NCBI GenBank assembly: GCA_963733265.1
Contig: CAVTCF010000001.1
Location: forward strand, 496,001 to 560,000
Reading direction: 5' to 3'
Length of the DNA stretch: 64,000 nucleotides
Source: PALSA-1006 sp963733265
GTDB lineage: Bacteria; Pseudomonadota; Gammaproteobacteria; Burkholderiales; Gallionellaceae
The notes beneath the pieces were generated by a model. That model was given only the letters and a program-made list of their open reading frames with translations, searched no databases and was not told the origin of the DNA. Positions 25,073 through 34,584 of this stretch are shown in pieces. Every line of letters starts with the position of its first letter. Positions within the stretch are counted from its first letter, which is position 1. The position numbers and the translations under genes were made by a program.

Positions 25073-26362
25073 TCAATGAGCAGCCGGTTTTTGGGCTTGC
25101 TCGACGAATATCTTCGCAACCTTTACTACACGGTCTTGGGTCTGAATAATTTCGATGGGATAGCCGCTTATCTTTAAGCTGGTACCTGCTTCCGGAATGT
25201 CCTGAAGGTGTTCCAAAATCAATCCATTCAATGTTTTGGCTCCGTCAAGTGGAAGATGCAGCCCCATTTTGCGGTTCAAATCACGCAGCAATGTGCTGCC
25301 TTCTATGAATAGACTACCGTCTTCCTGGCGAAAATATTTGCCTGTTTGTGCGGGAGATTGCGTGGTGAAGTCGCCGACGATTTCTTCCAGAATATTTTCC
25401 AGCGTAACCAAACCCAGCAACTCACCGTATTCATCGACGATCAACCCAAGGCGCAGTTGACGCTCCTGAAAGTGTTGCAATTGCATCAGTAGTGTGGTGT
25501 CGGACGGGATGAAGTAAGGATCCAGCAGCAATTCTCTCAAATCATCATTGCTGAATTCTTCCCGTTGCAATAGGGAAAGCGTCTTGCGCACATGCAAAAT
25601 ACCAATAATATTGTCCAGTTTGTTTTCGTATACTGGAAGCAGCGTGTGGTGGCACGTTGCCAGTTGTTGCTTCAATAGTTGTGAGTCCGCGTTGATGTCC
25701 AAAGCTTCAATCTGATTACGCGGAATCATTACATCATCCACAACGATGCGTTCAAGATCGACCAGATTAAGCAGCATTTTTTGATGCCGTTGCGGCAGGA
25801 AATTCTCGGCGGCCAATACCATCATGCGCACCTCTTCCAAGCTCACCGATTGCTTGCTTTGGTCGGTTTGAACTTTAATGTGAAGCAAACCAAGTACTGC
25901 CTGCACAATCGTTGTGGCAATAAAAACAACAGGATAAAAAAGTTTGACGAAAAACGCCAAGCCGAAGCTTGCCGATAATGCTACCCGCTCGGGATAGCTG
26001 GAAGCTATGATCTTCGGCATGATTTCGCTGAAGATCAAGATGATGAAGGTGATCGTGAGTGTTCCCAAAATCAGCGCGGTGCTGTTAGCGCGGCCAAATA
26101 TCCGCAACACAATGATCTCGGTGAGCGTAGCCGCGGCCACATTTAGTAAAGTATTTCCGAACAGAATAGAACCGAGTAGACGGTCAGTTTTTGCCAATAA
26201 ATTGGAAGTAAGCTTGGCTCTCCTGTTGCCTTTGCGAACCAGATGGTTCAAGCGATGCCGATTGAGCGACATCATGCTGGTTTCGGAAGACGAAAAAAAA
26301 CCGGACAGAATGAGAATGACAACGAGGGCTAAAAACAGCGTAGCCAGTGAAAATTCGTCCAA
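25073..26362 (-). CDS. HlyC/CorC family protein (DUF21, CBS, CorC_HlyC domains)
   Basis: Membrane protein of the CNNM/CorC group, linked to magnesium or cobalt transport and resistance. Order of domains: DUF21 membrane domain (residues about 5-180, with SSSETSMMSLNRHRL), a CBS pair (about 200-325, including DDVMIPRNQIEALD and GLIVDEYGELLGLVTLENILEEIVGD) and a CorC_HlyC domain to the end. The length of 429 residues is normal. The start appears to be TTG at 26362 since no in-frame ATG is near; confidence in the exact start is modest. The ion transported is not determined by sequence. Confidence 0.9.
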   Translation of the reverse strand: MDEFSLATLFLALVVILILSGFFSSSETSMMSLNRHRLNHLVRKGNRRAKLTSNLLAKTDRLLGSILFGNTLLNVAAATLTEIIVLRIFGRANSTALILGTLTITFIILIFSEIMPKIIASSYPERVALSASFGLAFFVKLFYPVVFIATTIVQAVLGLLHIKVQTDQSKQSVSLEEVRMMVLAAENFLPQRHQKMLLNLVDLERIVVDDVMIPRNQIEALDINADSQLLKQQLATCHHTLLPVYENKLDNIIGILHVRKTLSLLQREEFSNDDLRELLLDPYFIPSDTTLLMQLQHFQERQLRLGLIVDEYGELLGLVTLENILEEIVGDFTTQSPAQTGKYFRQEDGSLFIEGSTLLRDLNRKMGLHLPLDGAKTLNGLILEHLQDIPEAGTSLKISGYPIEIIQTQDRVVKVAKIFVEQAQKPAAH

Positions 26363-26459
26363 AGCATGAAGCCTGTATTAAAGAGATGCGCGAAGTATCG
26401 GGGAGGGGCCAAGGGGTGTCAAGAGATGGACTTGTCCGATTCCCGTCCACGAATTCGTT

Positions 26460-27254
26460 TTAGTCCGGCTTTGTCTTGTGTTTGTACGCCCACACAATCA
26501 TTACTATTCCGGCCAGAACCATCGGTAAGCTCAGCCACTGCCCCATACTAACGCCGTAGGTCATTAATCCGAAAATGCCATCGTCCGGTGTGCGCGCGAA
26601 TTCACCGATGAAGCGAAAACTACCGTAGCCAATAAGGAACAGTCCTGATACCGCACCTACCGGACGCCGCTTGCTGGAGAACAGCCACAAGAGCGTGAAC
26701 AGGGCTAGCCCTTCCAATGCAAATTCATACAACTGCGAGGGATGTCGCGGTATATTGTCCACATTGGGGAACACCATCCCCCACCAGCCATCGGTGGGGC
26801 GTCCCCACAATTCGGCATTGATGAAATTGCCGATACGCCCTGCACCCAAGCCTGCCGGCACTAACGGGGCGATAAAATCCATCAGTTGTAGCCACACGAT
26901 TTGGCGCTTATGGGCAAATATCGCCATTGCGAACAGCACGCCCAGGAATCCACCGTGAAAGGACATGCCGCCTTCCCAAACAGCAAGAATTTTGGCCGGA
27001 TGCGAAAAATAATAGCCGGGGTTGTAAAACAACACTTCACCCAAGCGTCCACCCAGCACAACGCCCAGTACACCATAAAACAACAGATCATCCAGAAACT
27101 TGTCGTCCCAGCCTGGGCGATTCAATGTGCGCAAGCGTTTTCGACCCAACAAGATAAAGGCCACAAAAGCAAGCAGATACATCAGTCCATACCAGTGGAT
27201 GCCAACTGGACCGAGATGAATGGCGACAGGATCGAATTGCGGATGAACGAGCAT
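26460..27254 (-). CDS. lgt: Prolipoprotein diacylglyceryl transferase
   Basis: Inner-membrane enzyme that moves diacylglycerol from phosphatidylglycerol to the lipobox cysteine of prolipoproteins. The 264-residue protein has the family motif GRIGNFINAELWGRPTD (residues about 140-156), HGG in SFHGGFLGV, and RHPSQLYEFALEG. Seven membrane segments are expected. It is divergent from ilvD, with 75 bases between the starts holding both promoters. Its substrates in this window include the lipoproteins near 30.6, 31.2, 40.9 and 61.3 kb. Confidence 0.97.
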   Translation of the reverse strand: MLVHPQFDPVAIHLGPVGIHWYGLMYLLAFVAFILLGRKRLRTLNRPGWDDKFLDDLLFYGVLGVVLGGRLGEVLFYNPGYYFSHPAKILAVWEGGMSFHGGFLGVLFAMAIFAHKRQIVWLQLMDFIAPLVPAGLGAGRIGNFINAELWGRPTDGWWGMVFPNVDNIPRHPSQLYEFALEGLALFTLLWLFSSKRRPVGAVSGLFLIGYGSFRFIGEFARTPDDGIFGLMTYGVSMGQWLSLPMVLAGIVMIVWAYKHKTKPD

Positions 27255-27329
27255 AGGGCGAATGAGTTAAAATTAGATTTCGAATTATACTTGTATAGTT
27301 ACTTCAACATTCTTACAAGAGAGAAAATC

Positions 27330-29180
27330 ATGCCCCAATACCGCTCGCGTACTTCCACCCACGGCCGCAATATGGCCGGTGCCCGCTCTTTGTGGCGTGC
27401 TACCGGTATGACTGATGGCGATTTCGGCAAGCCGATTATCGCAATTGCCAATTCATTTACTCAATTTGTGCCAGGGCATGTCCACCTCAAAGATATGGGC
27501 CAATTGGTGGCGCGAGAAATTGAGAAAGCAGGCGGCATTGCCAAGGAATTTAATACCATTGCGGTCGACGACGGCATCGCCATGGGGCATGACGGCATGC
27601 TGTATTCTCTGCCCAGCCGTGACCTGATTGCCGACTCGGTGGAATATATGGTCAATGCACATTGTGCCGATGCGCTGGTGTGTATTTCCAATTGCGACAA
27701 AATTACGCCGGGCATGCTGATGGCGACCATGCGCTTGAATATCCCGGTGGTATTTGTCTCGGGCGGGCCGATGGAGGCAGGCAAGGTTAATTTGCAGGGG
27801 AAAACCAAGGGGCTGGATTTGATTGATGCAATGGTTGCCGCTGCCGACAGTCGTGTGAGCGACGAAGACGTGGCGGCTATTGAGCGTTCCGCATGCCCGA
27901 CCTGCGGTTCCTGTTCAGGAATGTTTACGGCCAACTCGATGAACTGTTTGACCGAGGCTCTGGGTTTGGCGCTGCCCGGCAACGGTTCGCTGGTGGCAAC
28001 GCACGCCGAACGCAAGCAATTATTTTTGCGTGCCGGACGCACTGTCGTCGAATTGTGTAAACGTTATTATGAACAGGACGACGCATCAGTATTGCCGCGC
28101 AATATCGCCAGCTTTAAAGCCTTTGAAAATGCCATGACGCTGGATATCGCAATGGGCGGCTCGACCAATACAGTTCTGCACCTCCTTGCCGTGGCGCGCG
28201 AAGCGGGTGTGGATTTCACCATGAAGGATATGGACAGACTTTCACGCCATGTGCCGACACTGTGCAAAGTTGCGCCTTCATCTGAATATCACCTGGAAGA
28301 TGTGCATCGCGCCGGTGGCATCGCGGCCATTTTGGGTGAACTGGATCGAGCGGGTTTGCTTCACGGAGAAGTCAGTACCGTACATAGCAAAACTTTGCGC
28401 GACGGACTTAAGCAATGGGATATCGCGCAGACTACTGACGAAGCAGTCAAAAAATTCTTCCGCGCTGCTCCCGGCGGTATTGTTACTACCATCGCTTTTT
28501 CGCAATCCATGCTCTATCCGGAATTGGATGCAGATCGCGGCAAGGGGTGTATTCGCGACAAGGCGCATGCTTATTCCAAAGACGGTGGTTTGGCGGTACT
28601 GTATGGCAACATCGCGCTGGATGGCTGTATCGTCAAGACGGCGGGTGTGGACGACAGTATTTTGAAGTTTAACGGGCGAGCGCGCGTGTTTGAAAGTCAG
28701 GATGCGGCGACGGACGGTATTCTTGCCGATCAGATTGTGGCGGGCGATGTCGTGGTAATACGCTACGAAGGACCGAAAGGCGGGCCGGGGATGCAGGAAA
28801 TGCTGTATCCGACTTCTTATCTCAAATCAAAAGGTTTGGGTAAGGTGTGTGCGCTGCTCACCGACGGACGCTTTTCCGGCGGCACTTCCGGGTTGAGCAT
28901 CGGCCATGCGTCACCGGAAGCGGCCAGCGGTGGTGCGATTGGTCTGGTACAGGAAGGTGATCGCATTGAAATCGATATTCCCAATCGCAGTATTAATTTG
29001 GCGATTGCCGAAAGCGAACTTATACGCCGTCGTGCAGTGATGGAAGCGAAAGGCAAGCAGGCCTGGAAGCCAGTGGCAGTGCGTGCCCGTAAGGTTTCGG
29101 TGGCATTAAGGGCTTACGCGGCAATGGTTACCTCGGCGGATAAAGGAGCGGTACGCGACGTAACGCAAGTGGAACATTGA
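27330..29180 (+). CDS. ilvD: Dihydroxy-acid dehydratase
   Basis: Dehydrates 2,3-dihydroxy acids to 2-oxo acids in valine, isoleucine and pantothenate synthesis, using an Fe-S cluster. The 616 residues from the ATG at 27330 match the E. coli type. Cluster cysteines are visible in NCDKITPGM and CPTCGSCSGMFTANSMN. The C-terminal DGRFSGGTSGLSIGHASPEA is conserved. AAGAGAG precedes the ATG. An open frame extends far upstream but runs antisense through lgt and is not coding. Confidence 0.98.
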   Translation: MPQYRSRTSTHGRNMAGARSLWRATGMTDGDFGKPIIAIANSFTQFVPGHVHLKDMGQLVAREIEKAGGIAKEFNTIAVDDGIAMGHDGMLYSLPSRDLIADSVEYMVNAHCADALVCISNCDKITPGMLMATMRLNIPVVFVSGGPMEAGKVNLQGKTKGLDLIDAMVAAADSRVSDEDVAAIERSACPTCGSCSGMFTANSMNCLTEALGLALPGNGSLVATHAERKQLFLRAGRTVVELCKRYYEQDDASVLPRNIASFKAFENAMTLDIAMGGSTNTVLHLLAVAREAGVDFTMKDMDRLSRHVPTLCKVAPSSEYHLEDVHRAGGIAAILGELDRAGLLHGEVSTVHSKTLRDGLKQWDIAQTTDEAVKKFFRAAPGGIVTTIAFSQSMLYPELDADRGKGCIRDKAHAYSKDGGLAVLYGNIALDGCIVKTAGVDDSILKFNGRARVFESQDAATDGILADQIVAGDVVVIRYEGPKGGPGMQEMLYPTSYLKSKGLGKVCALLTDGRFSGGTSGLSIGHASPEAASGGAIGLVQEGDRIEIDIPNRSINLAIAESELIRRRAVMEAKGKQAWKPVAVRARKVSVALRAYAAMVTSADKGAVRDVTQVEH

Positions 29181-29267
29181 CAGGGTAGTGTGTTATTGAG
29201 CTTGCGGGTGGTCGTATTTTTTTCGTAAGGTGACGAAACAAACTCAACCAGCAATTTGGAGAGCCGA

Positions 29268-29879
29268 ATGCAAACCATATTAGTGGCGAACCCGAAAGGG
29301 GGAAGTGGAAAGACAACGCTGAGTACTAACATTGCGGGCTATTTTGCATCGACAGGTAAACACGTGACGGTGCTTGATCTGGATCGGCAGAAATCGACCA
29401 GCCTTTGGTTGGCGCAACGGGATAGCAGTTTGCCGATTATCTGGCCGTTACAGAGCGAGCGTGAAAAATCAGAAGAGGCGGACGTGCTGGTGATTGACTC
29501 ACCCGCGGGGTTGCACGGAAAAAATCTGGATCATGCGGTTAAATTGGTCAATAAAGTCATTGTGCCGATTGCACCATCTTTGTTTGATATTCAAGCCAGC
29601 TATGATTTTTTGCTTGAGTTGAGTGAAGAAAAGGCGGCACGAAAAGGCCGGATTGAAATCGGCGTAGTCGGAATGCGTATGGCGCCACGCACGCGCGCCG
29701 CGGCAACGCTGGAGCAGTTTCTGGTGCAACTTGATGTCCCTGTGCTTGCTTATTTGCGCGAGGCTCAGGTGTATGTAAACGCCGCGTTCGAAGGCAAGAG
29801 TATTTTCGATATTCCTCACCATGTGGCCGCTCAGGATATTGAGCTTTGGCGGGATTTGATTAAATGGATCAAGGATTGA
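29268..29879 (+). CDS. Orphan ParA-family ATPase
   Basis: A 203-residue MinD/ParA-type ATPase. The deviant Walker A KGGSGKTTLS follows the start MQTILVANPKG; LDLDRQKSTSLWL and the DSPAG of VLVIDSPAGLHG correspond to the A' and B motifs. No ParB gene or parS-like site is adjacent, so it is not a standard partition pair; orphan ParAs position other cargo such as chemotaxis or pilus proteins. The ATG at 29268 is preceded by GGAGAG; an in-frame TTG at 29256 is less likely. Located 87 bases after ilvD. Confidence 0.85.
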   Translation: MQTILVANPKGGSGKTTLSTNIAGYFASTGKHVTVLDLDRQKSTSLWLAQRDSSLPIIWPLQSEREKSEEADVLVIDSPAGLHGKNLDHAVKLVNKVIVPIAPSLFDIQASYDFLLELSEEKAARKGRIEIGVVGMRMAPRTRAAATLEQFLVQLDVPVLAYLREAQVYVNAAFEGKSIFDIPHHVAAQDIELWRDLIKWIKD

Positions 29880-30132
29880 TTGAGGTTTTGTCAGCAATTA
29901 TTTGCTCGGTTTCTTCGGGTTGAAAAAGGTGAAGCCAGCAGACATCAGGGGTGACGCAAGTTATAAAGCAGGGGAGTTTATTGGAGCAGTTTCTTTAAGA
30001 TATTTATTAAAATTTAATATTGTCACTTGACAGCCGCTCAGAATTCAGGAAAATCGGGGGATGTTCGCACAACATACTGGGTGTGAATATGGAGCAATAC
30101 ACCGATAATTTATCAATCACAGAGGAGAAGAA

Positions 30133-30468
30133 ATGAAAGCATTTATCGCGGCGGTAACCGCCACAACACTGTTGACACTTTCAGGTGTAGCTAAAGCAGA
30201 GAGTCCTGTTGATATAGCTAAGGCAGCTAAGCTTGACTGCCTGGCTTGCCATACTATTGATAAAAAGGTTGTTGGCCCGGCATGGAAAGACGTATCTGCC
30301 AAGTACAAGGGCGACAAGGGCGCACAAGAAACGCTGGTAGCGAAAGTTATCAAGGGCGGCAAGGGCAATTGGGACAAAGTTACTGGTGGACAAGTTATGA
30401 CTCCACATCCTAATGCAGCGCAAAAGGCAGATATCGAGAAAGTCGTTGCTGCGATTCTCACGCTCTAA
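30133..30468 (+). CDS. Class I cytochrome c (c551/c552-like), periplasmic
   Basis: A small soluble electron carrier of 111 residues. A signal peptide ends at about AKA-ES (residue 22). The haem site is CLACH and the likely methionine ligand is in GGQVMTPHP. The segment TIDKKVVGPAWKDVSAKYKG is typical of cytochrome c551-type proteins. GAGGAGAAG precedes the ATG. The gene is separated by a terminator from a related lipoprotein cytochrome downstream, and the two probably arose by duplication. Its redox partners cannot be told here. Confidence 0.92.
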   Translation: MKAFIAAVTATTLLTLSGVAKAESPVDIAKAAKLDCLACHTIDKKVVGPAWKDVSAKYKGDKGAQETLVAKVIKGGKGNWDKVTGGQVMTPHPNAAQKADIEKVVAAILTL

Positions 30469-30558
30469 TAGCTTAGGCGCGAAATTTCGGAAAAGAGCCT
30501 ACCTTGCCTTCAAATTGCAAGTGAAGCAACGTGAGGGCGAAGTACAAAGCCAGGGAAA

Positions 30559-30585
30559 AGTCGGTGCTGGGGCATCGACTTTTTT
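30559..30585 (+). terminator. Rho-independent terminator between the two cytochrome genes
   Basis: AGTCGGTGC and GCATCGACT form a 9-base stem with one G-T pair, with a TGGG loop and a T run after it. A second short T run precedes the ribosome-binding site of the next gene. Confidence 0.75.
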
Positions 30586-30609
30586 CGGTTTTTTGGAGGC
30601 CAAATTTTC

Positions 30610-31110
30610 ATGAGATTGGAGAGTATTTTGAAAAATAGTTGTCTTGCATTGACTTTGATGTGCGGGTTCATATTCGGTTTGGCGGGTTGTAGTGATAAAC
30701 AGGAGCAGCCACATCCGAATGCCGTAGCTACCACTCCTCAACCGGCTGTATCGCGGCCAGCCGCAGTTGCAACAACACAAGTTCCAAGTGGAGCAATTCC
30801 GGACTCGGGAAATTCGAATGAAGCTGGCATGCCAGCCGCAGCAAAAAGAAATAATTGCACAGCGTGCCATTCGATCAATAAAAAGATTGTTGGCCCGGCT
30901 TGGATGACTGTCTCTCTTAAGTATAAGGGTGAAACCAAGTTCGAATACAACGGCAAAGAATATCCTCTGGTTGAAGGCTTGATGACGAAAGTGTCTTTGG
31001 GTGGTTCTGGTCACTGGGGTTCAATGCCGATGCCGGCAAATGATTTTAAAGGTCTAAAGCAGGCAGACATCAGAGAACTGGTGCTGTTCGTTTTGAGCCT
31101 GGCCAAGTAG
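30610..31110 (+). CDS. Class I cytochrome c, predicted lipoprotein
   Basis: A 166-residue protein with a lipobox (FGLAGC, cysteine at about residue 27), a Pro/Ala/Thr-rich linker of some 50 residues, and a cytochrome c domain with haem site CTACH near residue 83. Its core, SINKKIVGPAWMTVSLKYKG, closely parallels TIDKKVVGPAWKDVSAKYKG of the upstream gene, so they are paralogues; this one has an added FEYNGKEYPLVEG segment. The methionine ligand is probably in GSMPMPAN. GGAGG lies 11 bases before the ATG. The lipid anchor suggests a membrane-bound counterpart of the soluble cytochrome. Confidence 0.9.
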   Translation: MRLESILKNSCLALTLMCGFIFGLAGCSDKQEQPHPNAVATTPQPAVSRPAAVATTQVPSGAIPDSGNSNEAGMPAAAKRNNCTACHSINKKIVGPAWMTVSLKYKGETKFEYNGKEYPLVEGLMTKVSLGGSGHWGSMPMPANDFKGLKQADIRELVLFVLSLAK

Positions 31111-31130
31111 TCGGTACTTGCGCAAAAAAT

Positions 31131-31152
31131 ACCGGCGCAAGCCGGTTTTTTT
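31131..31152 (+). terminator. Rho-independent terminator after the lipoprotein cytochrome
   Basis: ACCGGC and GCCGGT form a 6-base stem with a GCAA loop, followed by seven or more Ts. Confidence 0.85.
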
Positions 31153-31241
31153 GTCTCTTTGAATTCTCAGTGTCGCTAATTGACAAGGGATTAAGGGCTA
31201 CGCATAATCCTGCTGTCCTTCTGTTCACACGATCCTCAACT

Positions 31242-32429
31242 ATGCTACCCAATAAACTTTCCATAATCTTTGTATTAACCGTTTCAGCCACATTGTTTGG
31301 TTGCGGTAAAACAGAAACGCAAACGGCATCATCAGGCAATACTGCTGAATTGGTTGTGAAGATAGGTGCCTCCGCACCACTAACCGGCCCTCAAGCGCAT
31401 ATAGGCAAAGACAATGAAAACGGTACACGCATGGCAATTGAAGATGCCAATGCCAAAGGCGTGATCATTGGCGGCAAAAAAGTTCGCTTTGAATTGTTGA
31501 GTGAAGACGACCAAGCGGATGGGAAAACCGCAACCATCGTTGCGCAAAAATTGGTGGATGCGAAAGTGAATGGTGTTATCGGCCATCTTAATTCTGGCAC
31601 GACAGTTCCCGCTTCACGTATCTATAGCGACAACGGGATTCCGCAAATTTCGCCTTCTGCAACATCAATAGCATTTACTACGCAAGGCTTTAAGACGGCC
31701 TTTCGGGTGATGACAAATGATGCACAACAAGGAAAAGTGCTAGGCGACTATGCTGTGAAGAAGCTAAGTGCAAAAAAGATCGCGGTGATTGATGATCGTT
31801 CTATTTACGGACAAGGCATTGCGGATGAATTTGTGAAATCCGCGCAAGCCAACGGTGCGCAAATTATCGCGCGAGAATACACCACTGACAAGTCGGTCGA
31901 TTTTGCTACGGTGCTGACTACTATCAAAAGCAAGCAACCCGATTTGATTTTCTACGGTGGCATGGATCCGCAGGGTTCGCCTATGGTCAAGCAATTGCGC
32001 GGACTGGGTATGAAGACGCAGTTCATGATGGGAGATGGTGGCTACACCCCAAAATTCATTGAGAATGCGGGGGGGGCTGCCGAAGGGGCTTATGCTTCCT
32101 TGCCCGGAATGCCCTTGGACATAATGCCGGGAGGGCGCGATTTTGCGACGCGGTATGAAGCGCAATTCAAGCAACCTATCCAACTGTATGCACCGTTTTG
32201 CTACGACGCGGTAAACGTGATGATTGCCGCCATGCAAAAAGCAGGTTCAGCCGAACCCGCGAAATATCTGCCGGAACTGGGCAAGGTGGTATTTGATGGT
32301 GTTACTGCAAAAATTGCTTTCGACGAAAAGGGCGATCTCAAGGGGGGCGCAGTGACGATGTACCAAGTGCGCCAGGGGAAGTGGCAAGTGGTAGAGACAA
32401 TAGGCGGCGTTGCGCCAGTCGCCAAATGA
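31242..32429 (+). CDS. Branched-chain amino acid ABC transporter, substrate-binding protein
   Basis: Periplasmic type I binding protein of the LivJ/LivK family, 395 residues from the ATG at 31242. A lipoprotein-like signal ends in ATLFGC. The mature part begins LVVKIGASAPLTGPQAHIGKDNENG, the typical ligand-binding start, and continues with VNGVIGHLNSGTTVPASRIY and FMMGDGGYTPKF. It heads a full set of transport genes. The family also takes urea, amides or aromatic acids, so the ligand is not certain. A GTG at 31170 would add 24 residues and spoil the signal peptide. Confidence 0.93.
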   Translation: MLPNKLSIIFVLTVSATLFGCGKTETQTASSGNTAELVVKIGASAPLTGPQAHIGKDNENGTRMAIEDANAKGVIIGGKKVRFELLSEDDQADGKTATIVAQKLVDAKVNGVIGHLNSGTTVPASRIYSDNGIPQISPSATSIAFTTQGFKTAFRVMTNDAQQGKVLGDYAVKKLSAKKIAVIDDRSIYGQGIADEFVKSAQANGAQIIAREYTTDKSVDFATVLTTIKSKQPDLIFYGGMDPQGSPMVKQLRGLGMKTQFMMGDGGYTPKFIENAGGAAEGAYASLPGMPLDIMPGGRDFATRYEAQFKQPIQLYAPFCYDAVNVMIAAMQKAGSAEPAKYLPELGKVVFDGVTAKIAFDEKGDLKGGAVTMYQVRQGKWQVVETIGGVAPVAK

Positions 32430-32440
32430 CGCTGGATTAA

Positions 32441-32544
32441 CTCCCTCCCCCTTGAGGGGGGAGGGTTGGGGAGGGGGTGAAACTATGCATAAATGTGCCA
32501 AGCTTTTACCCTCATCCTAACCTTCCCCCTGCAAGGAGGAAGGA
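32441..32544. repeat. Pair of GC-rich hairpin repeats in inverted orientation
   Basis: Two related copies, 32441-32479 and 32507-32544, consist of CCCTCCCCCTTGAGGGGGGAGGG-like hairpins with a GGTTGGGG tail or its complement. They lie between the binding protein and livH. The right copy includes AAGGAGGAAGGA, but it is 25 bases from the livH GTG, too far for normal ribosome binding. Confidence 0.7.
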
Positions 32545-32563
32545 ATAAATACAAATTATTTCT

Positions 32564-33487
32564 GTGGATATTCTCCTTCAACAAATCATCAATGGTCTGG
32601 TACAAGGCAGCGTGTATGCACTGGTAGCGCTCGGCTACACCATGGTCTACGGCATTCTGGGTTTGATCAATTTCGCGCATGGTGAAGTGGTGATGGTGGG
32701 CGCAATGGTAGCGCTGACCATGCTGCAAACTTTATTGGCCGCCGCGGTTGCTCCTGTATTGGCGATGCTGTTTAGCTTGATAGTGGCAATCGTTGCCTGC
32801 ATGGCACTGGGTTATACAATTGAAAGAGTTGCTTACCGCCCACTGCGCAATGCGCCGCGACTGGCCCCGTTAATTACCGCAATCGGCGTTTCCATCGTGT
32901 TGCAGAATCTGGCGATGATGATCTGGGGGCGTGAATATCATGCGTTCCCGCTGCCGTTTACCAACAGTCTACATGCCTTGGGCGGCGCGATCATTACCGA
33001 TGTGCAACTGGGAATTGTTCTGGTCGCTCTACTGATGATGGCAGGTTTAATGTTGCTGATTAACCACAGCCGCTTCGGACGCGCCATGCGTGCCGTGGCG
33101 GAAAATCCTTCCGCTGCCGCCTTGATGGGTGTGGACATCAATCGGGTGATTTCCGCAACATTCATGCTGGGCTCGGCACTTGCCGCTGTGGCCGGATTTA
33201 TGGTCAGCGCAAACTACGGTATTGTGCATTATTACATGGGCTTTATGCTTGGCCTGAAAGCCTTTACCGCTGCGGTGCTGGGCGGCATCGGCAATTTGCG
33301 CGGAGCGGTGCTGGGTGGCATTGTGCTGGGTTTGATCGAAAGCCTGGGGGCGGGATATATAGGTGATTTGAGCGGCGGCTTCTTCGGTAGCAATTATCAG
33401 GATGTGTTTGCCTTCTTCGTGTTGATCGCGGTGCTGGTGTTCAGACCGTCCGGGCTGCTGGGCGAGCGTGTGGCGGAGCGGGCATGA
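32564..33487 (+). CDS. livH: Branched-chain amino acid ABC transporter permease LivH
   Basis: Inner-membrane permease of 307 residues with about eight hydrophobic segments. The family patterns GLVQGSVYALVALGYTMVYG and LINFAHGE are present near the N-terminus, and GGIGNLRGAVLGGIVLGLIE near the C-terminus. It starts with GTG at 32564 without a clear ribosome-binding site, since the DNA before it is repeat-derived. Its stop overlaps the livM start as ATGA. Confidence 0.95.
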   Translation: MDILLQQIINGLVQGSVYALVALGYTMVYGILGLINFAHGEVVMVGAMVALTMLQTLLAAAVAPVLAMLFSLIVAIVACMALGYTIERVAYRPLRNAPRLAPLITAIGVSIVLQNLAMMIWGREYHAFPLPFTNSLHALGGAIITDVQLGIVLVALLMMAGLMLLINHSRFGRAMRAVAENPSAAALMGVDINRVISATFMLGSALAAVAGFMVSANYGIVHYYMGFMLGLKAFTAAVLGGIGNLRGAVLGGIVLGLIESLGAGYIGDLSGGFFGSNYQDVFAFFVLIAVLVFRPSGLLGERVAERA

Positions 33488-34584
33488 AGTTCAATCCAAA
33501 ATCAAAGCCTTTGATCGCGGCATTGGCAATAGTACTGCTGGTATTCCCTTTTGTCACAGACGCACTGCTTGGTCACGGTTGGGTGCGCATTGCAGATTTT
33601 GCTTTGCTCTATATCATGCTCGCGCTGGGTCTGAATATCGTGGTCGGTTATGCCGGCTTGCTTGATCTGGGCTATATCGCTTTCTTCGCGGTCGGTGCTT
33701 ACACCTATGCGCTATTGGGGTCGCCGCAGTTCGGCTTGCACTGGCCGATGTGGGCTGTGTTGCCACTGGGCGCATTGCTGGCGTGTTTTTTCGGCGTGTT
33801 GCTGGGTGCACCAACATTAAGATTGCGCGGTGATTATCTGGCCATCGTGACGCTGGGTTTCGGCGAGATCGTGCGCATCTTTATGAACAATCTGAATGCG
33901 CCGGTCAATATCACCAATGGCCCGCAGGGCATCAGCCTGATCGACCCGTTACAAATCGGCGATTTCTCTTTTGCCAAAACACATGAGTTGTTTGGTCTGG
34001 ATTTCACCACGGTACATCTGCATTATTACTTGTTTCTGGGCTTTACTCTGCTGGTGATATTTGTCTCATTGCGTTTGCAAAATTCGCGCATCGGTCGGGC
34101 ATGGATGGCGATACGTGAAGATGAAGTCGCAGCCTCCGCAATGGGTATCAACACTCGCAACATCAAGCTGCTGGCCTTTGCAATGGGAGCGACTTTCGGC
34201 GGTCTGTCCGGGTGCTTGTTCGCGGGCTTTCAGGGCTTCGTCAGCCCGGAAAGTTTCAGCCTGATGGAATCAATAATGATCCTGTGCATGGTGGTATTGG
34301 GCGGCATGGGCAACATCACCGGCGTGGTACTGGGGGGCGTATTGCTGGTGGTGTTGCCGGAAGCTTTCCGGCATGGCGCTGGGCCGTTGCAGCTGGCCAT
34401 TATTGGCAAGGTATTGATCGACCCGGAAAGTCTGCGCATGCTGATGTTCGGCCTAGCGCTCATCCTGGTAATGCTGTGGCGACCCGCCGGATTATGGCCT
34501 TCCAGCATGCATCGGCGCGAACTTGAACCGGATGAAGCTGTAGCGTATCAAGAACAGGAAACGGTGTATGACGCTTCCAGATAA
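33484..34584 (+). CDS. livM: Branched-chain amino acid ABC transporter permease LivM
   Basis: Second permease of the transporter, 366 residues. Typical motifs are LGLNIVVGYAGLLDLGYIAFFAVGAY, TLRLRGDYLAIVTLGFGEIVRI and the C-terminal GGMGNITGVVLGGVLL. It overlaps livH by 4 bases and livG by 17 bases, so the operon is translated as a coupled unit. Confidence 0.96.
   Translation: MKFNPKSKPLIAALAIVLLVFPFVTDALLGHGWVRIADFALLYIMLALGLNIVVGYAGLLDLGYIAFFAVGAYTYALLGSPQFGLHWPMWAVLPLGALLACFFGVLLGAPTLRLRGDYLAIVTLGFGEIVRIFMNNLNAPVNITNGPQGISLIDPLQIGDFSFAKTHELFGLDFTTVHLHYYLFLGFTLLVIFVSLRLQNSRIGRAWMAIREDEVAASAMGINTRNIKLLAFAMGATFGGLSGCLFAGFQGFVSPESFSLMESIMILCMVVLGGMGNITGVVLGGVLLVVLPEAFRHGAGPLQLAIIGKVLIDPESLRMLMFGLALILVMLWRPAGLWPSSMHRRELEPDEAVAYQEQETVYDASR

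Noticed and set aside
26901..27329. Upstream extension of the ilvD frame
   Set aside because: It is antisense to lgt; IlvD proteins begin at MPQYRS-like sequence at 27330, preceded by a ribosome-binding site.
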